Shown here one piece after another: positions 1-7,377 of a DNA stretch of 64,000 nt; position 1 is the stretch's first letter, and every line of letters begins with the position of its first letter. Origin of the DNA: Rufibacter glacialis (GTDB lineage: Bacteria > Bacteroidota > Bacteroidia > Cytophagales > Hymenobacteraceae). A program made the translations under genes and the position numbers. The notes below the pieces were generated by a model. It saw only the letters and a program-made list of their open reading frames with translations, was not told the origin of the DNA and searched no databases. The stretch spans positions 62,001 to 126,000 of the forward strand of contig NZ_VKKZ01000022.1 in the NCBI RefSeq assembly GCF_008271745.1. Reading direction: 5' to 3'.

Positions 1-1666
1 TGGCTTCCACGGTGACCTGTAAGTTGCCGGCTTGTTGCTGTACGTGGGCAATGGCGAGGTCTGGGTGGCCAGGGTCAAAGAACCAGCGCTTCCAGAACCA
101 GTTGAGGTCACGGCCCGCGCCGGCATTCATGGCGTTGAAGAAGTCCCAGGGCAAGGGGTGCTTGCCGTTCCACTGCCCAATGTAGTGGTGCAGGGCCTTG
201 GTGAAGAGTTCGTCGCCCAGCATCTGTTTCACATAGAGATAGCCCAGGGCCGGCTTGGGGTAGGAGTTCAGGAAGAAAGGGGTGCCGGTTTGTTGGGTAG
301 ACAAGGTCATGGTGGGCATGTCAGCCTCAGTGGAAGCCAGTTGAGCATAAGGCTGCACGCCGTAGTCATCTACCAGCTTGGGCTCTATGATAGAGGAGAT
401 GATCCATTCACCCAGGGTAGCCCAGCCTTCGTCCATCCAGCCGTACTTGGTTTCATTGGTGCCCATGTAGAAGGGGAACATGGCGTGGAAGATCTCATGG
501 TCTGTGAGCATGATGGCGTCTTCGCGGGTTGTCACGGGGTTGTCGTTCGCCATCATGGGGTATTCCATCTGGTCCAGGCCATCAAAAACGGTCTGGTGGG
601 AGAAGGGGAAAGGCCATTTAGGGAAAGAGTAGCTCATGGCTTCCACCGTTTTGCGCGTGAAATGGATCACCTCCACAAAGTCATGGTGAACGGGGCTGAA
701 AGCCACATCTACCCGGGTGCGGCGCTTGGTCTTGGGGTCCACTACCAGGCTGGTGGCGTTCCAGAGGTAATGGTCTGACGTGGCGAAGGCAAAGTCCACC
801 ACGTTCTGGGCGGTGAATTTCCAGGTGTTGCGGTCGTTCTGGGCGGTGATGTCGCGGCGCTTCAGGTCTGTGCTGTCAATGATGGCGATGATGGCGTCTT
901 TCTTCTCGGCGTTGGCCAGGCGCTTGGCGTATTTTTTGGTGAGCACCTCCTGGGCGTTGTTCAGGTCGCCGGTGGCCCACAACACAAAATTCTTGGGTAC
1001 CGTGATTTCCGTGGTAAACGAGCAGAAGTCATTGTAAAACTCCTGCGGACCCAAATAGGGCGTGCGGTTCCAGCCGTCCACGTCATCATACACGGCAATG
1101 CGCGGGAAAAAATACGCCACAAACGCCGAGCCGAGCGAGTCTACCTGCCCCGTCCGCATGTGCGACCCGGCATTCAAGAAGTAGTGGTAAGCAATAGAGA
1201 ACTGCGCTTTCTGCTTAGGCGGAAGAGGTTTGATGCGAAGCGTGAGGTTGGTAGCGTCTATGCGCAGTTTCTTTACGTCTTGCGGTTCCTGGTTCACGCT
1301 GAGGCGCTCAATCTGTACTCCTTCGCTCACGTCTTGCGGGGCAATGCGGCTGGCCCGCGGGGCTCCTTTCTGGTACAGGTTGGGGTAGAGTTTGAACACG
1401 ATCTGCTTGAGCGTGTCTGGGCTGTTGTTGGTGTAGTCAATATCTACGGTTCCGGACAGTTTTCTTGAAAATGGATCAAAATCGACTTTGATGGTGTAGG
1501 CGGCCGTGTTCTGCCAGTAGTTTTTGCCGGGCAGGCCGTCAGGGCTACGGGTGCCTTTCTGGTAAGCAGCCGCAATGTTACGGGGCATGGGCAGTTGGGG
1601 CTGGGCAACAGCAGGAACGGCGGCTGTCAGCCAGGCCAGGCATAGAAGCGTTGTTATTAATCTCAT
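1..1666 (-). CDS. M1 family metallopeptidase, 3' end cut by window edge
   Basis: I read an open frame on the minus strand from the ATG at 1666 to the window edge (555 codons), with an N-terminal signal peptide ending near AVAQ (residues 1-22). The zinc site is clear: HEIFH at residues 390-394, with the third ligand Glu 19 residues further on in WMDEGWA, the gluzincin spacing. Just upstream lies DQMEYPMM, the place of the GxMEN substrate-binding motif of M1 aminopeptidases; here it is MEYP, a variant I associate with Bacteroidota M1-like peptidases. The product should be an exported zinc peptidase acting in the periplasm or at the surface. It is separated from the next gene by a strong hairpin. 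The C-terminus lies outside the window, so a T9SS sorting domain cannot be checked. Family call is secure, substrate unknown. Confidence 0.9.
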   Translation of the reverse strand, partial: MRLITTLLCLAWLTAAVPAVAQPQLPMPRNIAAAYQKGTRSPDGLPGKNYWQNTAAYTIKVDFDPFSRKLSGTVDIDYTNNSPDTLKQIVFKLYPNLYQKGAPRASRIAPQDVSEGVQIERLSVNQEPQDVKKLRIDATNLTLRIKPLPPKQKAQFSIAYHYFLNAGSHMRTGQVDSLGSAFVAYFFPRIAVYDDVDGWNRTPYLGPQEFYNDFCSFTTEITVPKNFVLWATGDLNNAQEVLTKKYAKRLANAEKKDAIIAIIDSTDLKRRDITAQNDRNTWKFTAQNVVDFAFATSDHYLWNATSLVVDPKTKRRTRVDVAFSPVHHDFVEVIHFTRKTVEAMSYSFPKWPFPFSHQTVFDGLDQMEYPMMANDNPVTTREDAIMLTDHEIFHAMFPFYMGTNETKYGWMDEGWATLGEWIISSIIEPKLVDDYGVQPYAQLASTEADMPTMTLSTQQTGTPFFLNSYPKPALGYLYVKQMLGDELFTKALHHYIGQWNGKHPLPWDFFNAMNAGAGRDLNWFWKRWFFDPGHPDLAIAHVQQQAGNLQVTVEA

Positions 1667-1841
1667 GCAGCAAACGGAAAGTGGATAAGCCAACCTATGG
1701 ATGGTATACTTAAAGGTAAGGCGATTTTCCTTTTTGTGAAAAAGTGCCAGCCCAGGAAGCTATGAGGAAAACTGCTGCCAAGGTACCACGTTTTCAATAG
1801 GTTTTCGGGAAAACTAACCTTAAAAGGGTAAGACCTGAAAA

Positions 1842-1875
1842 CAGGAAAGCCTGCTCATTTGAGCAGGCTTTCCTG
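1842..1875 (-). terminator. Perfect hairpin between HMA gene and M1 peptidase
   Basis: A 15-bp perfect stem (CAGGAAAGCCTGCTC pairing with its complement) closes a 4-nt ATTT loop, 25 bp past the stop codon of the HMA-domain gene. It is probably a transcription terminator for that gene; a long U tract is missing. Confidence 0.75.
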
Positions 1876-1899
1876 TTGAAACTTTAGGGAAAAGGAAGC

Positions 1900-2253
1900 T
1901 TAGTGGCTGCCGTTCTCCTTCTTGCAGCAGGCATCCAGGCGGTCATAGGCGCGGAGCGTGGCAGGAGAAGCATCAGCGTCATAGCCCAAGTCATTCACGG
2001 CTTTCTTCAGTTTCTCCACAGAGGTTTTGTCGCTATTGAAAGCCACTGTCAGGACTTTTGAATTCACATCCAGGGTAGCTTTGTTCACGCCTTTCTCATA
2101 GGCCAGACCTTTCTCCAGGGTGGCTTTGCACATACCGCACACCGCAGAGGTCTTGAATTTCACTTCTTCGACTTTCTTGCCGCCTTGGGCAAAGCTTACA
2201 GAAGCCAGACCAGTAAGAATTAAAGAAAGCATCCAGATTTTAAGCGTTTTCAT
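1900..2253 (-). CDS. Exported heavy-metal-associated (HMA) domain protein
   Basis: This 117-residue protein starts with a signal peptide (residues 1-22, ending SVSFAQ) and carries one HMA fold of about 70 residues: beta strand EEVKFKTSAVCGMC with the metal-binding CxxC (CGMC), then helix, and the conserved hydrophobic KVLTVAFNSDKTSVEKLKKAVNDLGYDA-type ending. A C-terminal DACCKKENGSH tail adds two more Cys and a His. HMA domains bind Cu(I) or similar soft metals; being exported, this one should act as a periplasmic metal chaperone or sensor. It lies 177 bp downstream of, and in line with, a TonB-dependent receptor gene, followed upstream by another small Cys-rich exported protein, which together suggests a metal-handling module. 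The metal itself cannot be told from the sequence. Confidence 0.85.
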   Translation of the reverse strand: MKTLKIWMLSLILTGLASVSFAQGGKKVEEVKFKTSAVCGMCKATLEKGLAYEKGVNKATLDVNSKVLTVAFNSDKTSVEKLKKAVNDLGYDADASPATLRAYDRLDACCKKENGSH

Positions 2254-2426
2254 GATGTTTTAGTAAGAGGTTAAGGATTATAGGTTTATAGACTAAATTC
2301 AGTTTGAAAGGATTACTGGCTGTTTTGCCAAAATCGGGCCAGAAACGGTTTTAATTGTTGATTGTCTGTTGTTGATTTTTTTCTTTTTAAATGGACAACC
2401 AGCAATGGACAATCAGCAATACTCCA

Positions 2427-4649
2427 CTATTTGATAGTAAAACGCATTCCTGCATAAATCACGCGGCCAATGACCGGCGCCCACACCATACTGGCGTCAA
2501 AGTCCTGGCTAAAGGGGCGGTCAGCGGCGATGATCGGGTTTTTCTGTTTATAATCCAGCAGGTTCTCGCCACCAACGTACACTTCCCAGCGTTTGAATGC
2601 CCGCGTGATCTGACCATTGAACACCGCATAGGGGTGAACAGTTCGCGTTTTGATAGGCGCGTTGTGCTGATCCATGGCATGCTCCATCACGGGAACCAGG
2701 CGGTTGCCGAACCATTGGGTGGTCAAATCAGCGCGCCATTTGTCAAAAGGCGTGGCAAACCCCAGGTTCAGGAACGCCCGGTGGTTGGGGATGAACGGCC
2801 GCTGCAACAGTTGGCCATTATAGGTGGTGCGCACATCAAAATATTTGTAAGCCGCTTTCACATCCAGCATAGACGAGATCTCATACTGCAGCTCGGCCTG
2901 GAAGCTTTTAGAGAAGGATTCCCCGTTCAGGTTCGTGAACGCTACCTGGTACGGGCTGCTGTACATGTCGGGCACGATCTGGTTCTGGAAGGTGGTGTAG
3001 TAGTAATCCGTGATGAAGGCTCCTTTGCGCTCGCCCACCTCAAAGTACTGCGTGAAGCTTCCCCCCAGGTTCCAGGCTTTTTCCGGCTGCAGGTTGTTCT
3101 GGAAATAGAACGCCCGGTTGCTGATGAGCGAGGCCACGTTCTCAGCGATGGGGTTGGCTACCCTGAACCCTTTTCCAGCGGCCAGGCGCAAGATGGAGTT
3201 GGGGTTGAAATCGTACTTCATGTTGAAGCGGGGCGTGTACACCCAACCATACAGGTTGTGGTGGTCGGCTCGAACCCCACCCACCAAAGTCAGATTCTTG
3301 CTGTTTTGGTAAATGTACTCGAAAAACGCCCCCGGCACCCGTTCCTTCCGGCTCAGGCGTTGCCCGGCCAGGTCTTCCTGAAAGTCTTCGTACTGGTAGC
3401 TTAGCCCGGTTTTGTAGGTGTGGGCAGTATTTCCAAACGCCGACTGGAAGATCAGATTCGCCAGGCCGCTGTTCTGGTAGCCGTCATACGTTCTGGGACC
3501 GTAGTGCGAGTCAAAGTCATGACGGGCACCTGATAAGATCAGCCCGATGCTCTGGTACGGCCTGTTTTTGAAGGTGTAGGAGGTTTTGGAAAAGGCGCTG
3601 AACCGGTCCGTCTCCGACTCAATGCCGTAGAGGCTGCCTTCCCGTTGCGGCATGCCGGGGCGGTAGCCAACCTGCCCGCTCAAACGGGTTTCGCGCAGGG
3701 CCTGAATACCAATCTCGGCCACCCACTGCTTGCCCGTGTTGTACTTCCACTTGTTGAACACGTTGTAGTGCTTGCCCAGCGGCAAATCCAGGAAACCGTC
3801 ATTGTTGCCGTCTACGCGGTTGCTGAGCTGGTCAGTGTGCAGCATGAGCACGGTGCTCAGTTTGGGGGTGAGGGTGAAGGAGGTGTTCACGTTGGCGTCC
3901 CATTTGGCCAGGCTGTTGCCGTAGAGGTTCACGTACAGCCGGTCTGATTTCTCTGGATCCTTCAGCCGCACGTTCACCTGCCCTGAGATAGACTCATAGC
4001 CATTCAGTACCGAGCCCGTTCCCTTGATGATGTCAATGGCGTCTATATAAGTACCCGACAAGTAATTCAAGCGGTACGGGGTAGCGAGTCCACGCAGGGC
4101 CGGAACATTGTCTGTGGTCATCAAGGTATAGGCGCCATCTAAACCCAGCATCTGGATCTGCTTTGCGCCTGACACCGCGTCTGAGGTAGAAACCTCCACG
4201 GAGGCGTTCGTTTCAAAGCTTTCCGCCAGGTTGCAGCAGGCTGATTTGGTTAAGTCTTGGGCGGTGATGACCTGGGAGTTGGTAGGCGTTAGCGCCGAAT
4301 AGCGGTCTTGCCGCCCCGTGATGGTGACTTCCTGCAGAGAAGTGACAGGCTTCAATTGCACTACTAGATGGGCGCGGCCCTGTACCTGCACGGTATCTGA
4401 TTTGTAGCCAATGTAGGAGACCAAAACGGCGGTCTCGCCGTTGGGTGCCGGAGCCAGGGTGAAATGGCCGTTGGCATCTGTGCTGGTGGCCTGGCTGGTG
4501 CCTAACCAGAGAATGGAGGCGCCAATGAGAGGAGTGGCGTTGGCTGCGTCTACCACGCGGCCAGCAAGGGCTTGGGCTTGTCCTATAAAAGGAAGCAGGA
4601 GCCCCCATAAGGTCAACGCGAATACCGCCTGACGTTTAGAGAATAACAT
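2427..4649 (-). CDS. TonB-dependent outer-membrane receptor, putative metal-linked
   Basis: A 740-residue receptor with signal peptide (to about residue 27, IGQAQA), an N-terminal CarboxypepD_reg-like beta-sandwich (about 28-110, LAGRVVDAANATPLIGASI), a plug domain (about 120-230, with QIQMLGLDGAYTLMTTDNVP and SISGQVNVRLKDPE) and a 22-strand barrel ending in aromatic/hydrophobic GRVIYAGMRFTIK. It is much shorter than the ~1000-residue SusC proteins elsewhere in this window and has no SusD partner, so it belongs to the siderophore/metal receptor side of the family. The plug contains a Cys pair (SACCNLAESFETNASVEV), a feature I recall in Bacteroidota receptors beside HMA and HYC_CC_PP proteins. 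Neighbours encode an HMA-domain protein downstream and a Cys-rich small protein upstream, so copper or another soft metal is the favoured ligand by inference. Confidence 0.88.
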   Translation of the reverse strand: MLFSKRQAVFALTLWGLLLPFIGQAQALAGRVVDAANATPLIGASILWLGTSQATSTDANGHFTLAPAPNGETAVLVSYIGYKSDTVQVQGRAHLVVQLKPVTSLQEVTITGRQDRYSALTPTNSQVITAQDLTKSACCNLAESFETNASVEVSTSDAVSGAKQIQMLGLDGAYTLMTTDNVPALRGLATPYRLNYLSGTYIDAIDIIKGTGSVLNGYESISGQVNVRLKDPEKSDRLYVNLYGNSLAKWDANVNTSFTLTPKLSTVLMLHTDQLSNRVDGNNDGFLDLPLGKHYNVFNKWKYNTGKQWVAEIGIQALRETRLSGQVGYRPGMPQREGSLYGIESETDRFSAFSKTSYTFKNRPYQSIGLILSGARHDFDSHYGPRTYDGYQNSGLANLIFQSAFGNTAHTYKTGLSYQYEDFQEDLAGQRLSRKERVPGAFFEYIYQNSKNLTLVGGVRADHHNLYGWVYTPRFNMKYDFNPNSILRLAAGKGFRVANPIAENVASLISNRAFYFQNNLQPEKAWNLGGSFTQYFEVGERKGAFITDYYYTTFQNQIVPDMYSSPYQVAFTNLNGESFSKSFQAELQYEISSMLDVKAAYKYFDVRTTYNGQLLQRPFIPNHRAFLNLGFATPFDKWRADLTTQWFGNRLVPVMEHAMDQHNAPIKTRTVHPYAVFNGQITRAFKRWEVYVGGENLLDYKQKNPIIAADRPFSQDFDASMVWAPVIGRVIYAGMRFTIK

Positions 4650-4732
4650 GGGTGGATTTCATTTAAGTAAAACATCTGTTCTGGAGCGAAAGCACGGGAA
4701 ACCGGCTTCAACTGAGCGAAGGGATGTAAGAC

Positions 4733-5167
4733 CTAAATGTTGAGGATGTGCAGACGGTGGAGTAGGGCCCGGCCTGCCAAAGGGGGCGAGGTATCTGAGT
4801 AAAAAGGCCAGGAACCTTCAATAGGAGTGAGGGCTACTGGGGGTAACAGGAATACCGAGGCTAAGGCCGGCGGCAGCGCCACAAACTCTACCTTGCTGAG
4901 CTTCAGGGTAGAAGGAATGTCCAGTTTGTGGTGGGTGGTGGCTACCGAACAACAAGGGGTTTTGTCTACCCGCGTGGTGCCGTCTGGGCAGGAGGCTTTT
5001 TTCTTGGCCTTGCAGCAGCCCATCTCCTCCATTTTCCGGGTCATTTCCTGAGAAGGAGCCATGCTCAACATGGCGCAGAAGCGCTGGGTTGCCGCCATCC
5101 CAACAGAACCTGTCAGGAGGCTAAACGCCAGCACCAAAAGCACCACATGACGGAGTTTTCCTCTCAT
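4733..5167 (-). CDS. Small Cys-rich exported protein, HYC_CC_PP-like
   Basis: This 144-residue protein has an N-terminal hydrophobic export signal (residues 5-26) and Cys clusters RFCAML, MGCCK, SCPDG and PCC, then a Pro-Pro-Leu element close to the C-terminus (SPPLAGRALLHRL). That arrangement fits the Bacteroidota small protein family named HYC_CC_PP, although the first motif here is FC rather than HYC. Function of the family is unknown to me; Cys-rich composition and the position before a TonB receptor and an HMA protein point to metal binding. The gene diverges from mraZ. A TATATTTG sequence ends only 4 nt before the ATG, leaving almost no leader, so either the transcript is leaderless or that element is not the promoter used. 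Confidence 0.7.
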   Translation of the reverse strand: MRGKLRHVVLLVLAFSLLTGSVGMAATQRFCAMLSMAPSQEMTRKMEEMGCCKAKKKASCPDGTTRVDKTPCCSVATTHHKLDIPSTLKLSKVEFVALPPALASVFLLPPVALTPIEGSWPFYSDTSPPLAGRALLHRLHILNI

Positions 5168-5171
5168 GCTG

Positions 5172-5208
5172 CAAATATATGGTTTTTTGACCCACTTTCC
5201 ACCACCTT
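5172..5208 (-). promoter_or_regulatory. Possible minus-strand promoter with MraZ-like tandem repeats
   Basis: On the minus strand, TATATTTG (5179 to 5172) matches the Bacteroidota -7 consensus TAnnTTTG. Directly upstream in the same orientation are two 10-bp repeats, AAGGTGGTGG (5208-5199) and AAAGTGGGTC (5198-5189), resembling the AAAGTGGNNN units in front of mraZ. The ATG follows 4 nt after the -7 element, which is unusually close. Confidence 0.4.
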
Positions 5209-5321
5209 CTCACCACAAGTGATTTTTGCTGTAGGTGCTTGGCGGTAAACTAAGTTAACCGATTGATTGTAAGGGTTATACGTAAGTATTCACGGGTTAT
5301 TTACTAAATATATTGAAAACG

Positions 5322-5403
5322 TTATCCATAACTTATCCCGAAGTGGCGGGGAAAAATGTGGATAATGTGCATAAGTGGGGTGGATAACCATGATTTATCC
5401 ACA
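5322..5403. promoter_or_regulatory. Cluster of DnaA boxes upstream of mraZ
   Basis: Two perfect 9-mer DnaA boxes occur within 47 bp: TGTGGATAA at 5357-5365 (reverse of TTATCCACA) and TTATCCACA at 5395-5403. Two near matches flank them: TTATCCATA at 5322-5330 and GGTGGATAA at 5379-5387, each with one mismatch. An AT-rich stretch (about 5295-5322) precedes the cluster, and genes diverge from it on both sides. This can be a DnaA-controlled promoter of the division cluster or part of a replication origin; no dnaA or other origin-linked gene is visible here. Confidence 0.65.
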
Positions 5404-5459
5404 AAGTGGGAAAAAGTGGGAGACCGTGGTTGACTTTGCCTGCCCCTTTAGTACTTTTG
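5403..5459 (+). promoter_or_regulatory. MraZ operator overlapping the mraZ promoter
   Basis: Three head-to-tail 10-bp units follow each other without a gap: AAAGTGGGAA (5403-5412), AAAGTGGGAG (5413-5422) and ACCGTGGTTG (5423-5432). MraZ family regulators are known to bind such short tandem GTGG-type repeats before their own operons. The third unit overlaps a TTG (5430-5432) that lies 19 nt before TACTTTTG (5452-5459), a perfect TAnnTTTG -7 element, giving a leader of about 30 nt to the mraZ ATG. Binding would cover the -33 region, consistent with autorepression of the dcw cluster. Confidence 0.75.
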
Positions 5460-5496
5460 TTTTGTACCAAAGACTCTCGTCACTGCCTCTACCACC

Positions 5497-5964
5497 ATGA
5501 ATTTCCTCTCCGGCGAATACGAATGTAAGCTAGACCCGAAGGGAAGATTGGTGCTGCCTGCCAAAATCAAATCCAACCTGCCAGATGAGTGCGGGAACCA
5601 GGTAGTCTTGACCCGCGGGTTTGAGCCATGCCTGGTGTTGTACCCTAAAACAGAGTGGAAAACGATCTATGACCGGGTGGCGAGTTTGAATGAGTTCAAT
5701 GAGGAGTACCGCCATTTCCAGCGGAACTTCTTCCGGGGAAACACGGAGATTGAACTGGACGGGGCCGGCCGTTTCATCTTGCCGCGCACCATGGTACGGT
5801 ACGCCGAGATTGAGAAAGAGGCCATTGTGGTAGGCTTAGGGAACCGGGTGGAAATCTGGAACCCAGACAAATACGACGCATTTTTAATAAAAGACCAGCA
5901 GAACTTCTCGCAACTGGCGCAGAAGTTCCTCGGGGACCAACCGAGCTTACCCCCAACTGAATAA
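5497..5964 (+). CDS. mraZ: Division/cell wall cluster transcriptional regulator MraZ
   Basis: The 155-residue protein contains two SpoVT-AbrB-like MraZ halves: the first starts FLSGEYECKLDPKGRLVLPAKIK (residues 3-25) and the second FFRGNTEIELDGAGRFILPRTMV (about 78-101), the expected internal duplication with DxxGR signature in each. MraZ forms oligomeric rings that bind tandem DNA repeats and repress the dcw operon. It is the first gene of the cluster, 6 bp before rsmH, and its own promoter carries the matching tandem repeats (5403-5432). Length and position are standard. Confidence 0.97.
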   Translation: MNFLSGEYECKLDPKGRLVLPAKIKSNLPDECGNQVVLTRGFEPCLVLYPKTEWKTIYDRVASLNEFNEEYRHFQRNFFRGNTEIELDGAGRFILPRTMVRYAEIEKEAIVVGLGNRVEIWNPDKYDAFLIKDQQNFSQLAQKFLGDQPSLPPTE

Positions 5965-5970
5965 CAGCCT

Positions 5971-6897
5971 ATGCTATACCACCAGCCCGTTTTGTTGCAG
6001 GAATCGGTAGATGCGTTGGCCCTTAAACCCGGCGGCATTTACGTAGACGTCACCTTTGGCGGGGGCGGCCACTCTGCACATATCCTAACTCAGATGCAGG
6101 GCGGGCAACTTTACTCCTTTGACCAGGACACCGATGCCGAGCAACAGGCTGAAAAGCTGATCTCTGACAAGTTCACCTTTGTGAAGGCCAACTTCCGGTA
6201 CCTCAAAAAATACCTGCGCCTGTACGGCGTGAAGCAGGTTGACGGCATTCTGGCAGATCTGGGCGTTTCTTCCCACCAATTCAATACCGCAGAGCGCGGC
6301 TTCTCCACCCGTTTTGACGGTCCCCTTGACATGCGCATGGACAAAGAAAGTCCGCTCACGGCGCAGCAGGTGATCCTGGAATACTCAGAAGAACAACTGC
6401 ACCGCATCTTCGGGCTGTACGGCGAGGTGAAGAACGCCAAGACCCTGGCGCGGGAAGTAGTATCTGCCAGAAATGTGCAGACCATAGAAACCATCGCAGA
6501 TTTCAAGCAGGCCATCATGGGCTGCACGCCCAGAGGCAAAGAGAACAAGTACCTGGCCCAGGTGTTCCAGGCGCTCCGCATTGAGGTGAACGATGAACTG
6601 AAAGCCCTGGAGGAGATGTTGGAGCAAGCTGTAGAGGTGCTGAAGCCCGGCGGAAGACTGTCGGTGATCTCTTACCATTCCCTGGAAGACCGGCTGGTGA
6701 AGAACTACATCGCCAAGGGCAAGTTCTTCGGTGAGGTGGAGAAAGACTTCTTCGGGAATGAGATCAAGCCGCTGGATTCCGTGACCCGCAAACCCATTGT
6801 GCCCGGGGCGCTGGAACTGCAGGAAAACAACCGCTCCCGCAGTGCCAAGCTACGGGTGGCGCAGAAGCGCGAGACCCCAGAATCGTTGAAGAAGTAG
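5971..6897 (+). CDS. rsmH: 16S rRNA (cytosine(1402)-N(4))-methyltransferase RsmH
   Basis: A 308-residue class I methyltransferase, formerly MraW. The SAM-binding motif VDVTFGGGGHSAHIL is at residues 25-39; further family blocks are DGILADLGVSSHQF (about 91-104) and the C-terminal ISYHSLEDRLVKNYI (about 233-247) before PLD..TRKPI..GALELQENNRSRSAKLRVAQK. The enzyme methylates N4 of C1402 in the 30S P site. It sits in its conserved second place in the dcw cluster, 6 bp after mraZ, so the two must be co-transcribed. Confidence 0.97.
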   Translation: MLYHQPVLLQESVDALALKPGGIYVDVTFGGGGHSAHILTQMQGGQLYSFDQDTDAEQQAEKLISDKFTFVKANFRYLKKYLRLYGVKQVDGILADLGVSSHQFNTAERGFSTRFDGPLDMRMDKESPLTAQQVILEYSEEQLHRIFGLYGEVKNAKTLAREVVSARNVQTIETIADFKQAIMGCTPRGKENKYLAQVFQALRIEVNDELKALEEMLEQAVEVLKPGGRLSVISYHSLEDRLVKNYIAKGKFFGEVEKDFFGNEIKPLDSVTRKPIVPGALELQENNRSRSAKLRVAQKRETPESLKK

Positions 6898-6936
6898 AAA
6901 GATAGAAGGGAAAGCACATTAGTTTACGATTTGATT

Positions 6937-7377
6937 ATGGCAGTCAACACCGCACGTCCACAAGTGAATCGGCCCAAGGCAAACACCCTGCGGGAAGTGC
7001 CTAAGGTAGAGAAGCCACGTCCGGCCCGGCCGCCGCGCCAGAAGGGCACCAGCCTGTTTGAATTACTGGACCGCTACACCAAGGTAGACTGGTTCTTTGC
7101 CGAAGGTTTGCCGGTACGGTACCTGCCCAAGGTGCTTTTTCTCATGGCGGTGACCTTGTTCTACATTGGCAACACGCATTACGCAGACCGCACGCTCCGC
7201 CGCATTGACAAAACCAAAGCCGAGACCGAAGACCTGCGAGCCGACTACACTACCCTCAAATCTGATTACATGGAGGCCAGCAAACAGTCTGAGGTGGCCC
7301 GTAACGTGTCGCCTCTGGGTTTGATGGAAAGTTCTACCCCACCCATTCAAGTAGTTATCAAGAAAGATGAATATTAA
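6937..7377 (+). CDS. FtsL-like cell division protein
   Basis: I chose the ATG at 6937 rather than the in-frame TTG two codons earlier, giving 146 residues. The protein has a basic, Pro-rich cytoplasmic N-terminus (residues 1-35), one transmembrane helix (about 66-83, PKVLFLMAVTLFYIGNTHYA region) and a periplasmic segment predicted as coiled coil (RRIDKTKAETEDLRADYTTL). This bitopic design and place between rsmH and ftsI identify it as the Bacteroidota FtsL-like protein, which should pair with FtsB/FtsQ to activate FtsWI at the septum. It overlaps ftsI by 11 bp, implying translational coupling. Confidence 0.85.
   Translation: MAVNTARPQVNRPKANTLREVPKVEKPRPARPPRQKGTSLFELLDRYTKVDWFFAEGLPVRYLPKVLFLMAVTLFYIGNTHYADRTLRRIDKTKAETEDLRADYTTLKSDYMEASKQSEVARNVSPLGLMESSTPPIQVVIKKDEY

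Noticed and set aside
2391-3404. Long plus-strand open frame (337 codons) opposite the TonB receptor gene
   Set aside because: It is antisense to an unmistakable receptor gene and its product shows no domain or signal; such mirror frames are common in GC-rich genes.
5322-5403. Calling the DnaA-box cluster a proven replication origin
   Set aside because: Box density is suggestive, but without genome-wide skew or neighbouring origin genes it can equally be a DnaA-regulated promoter.
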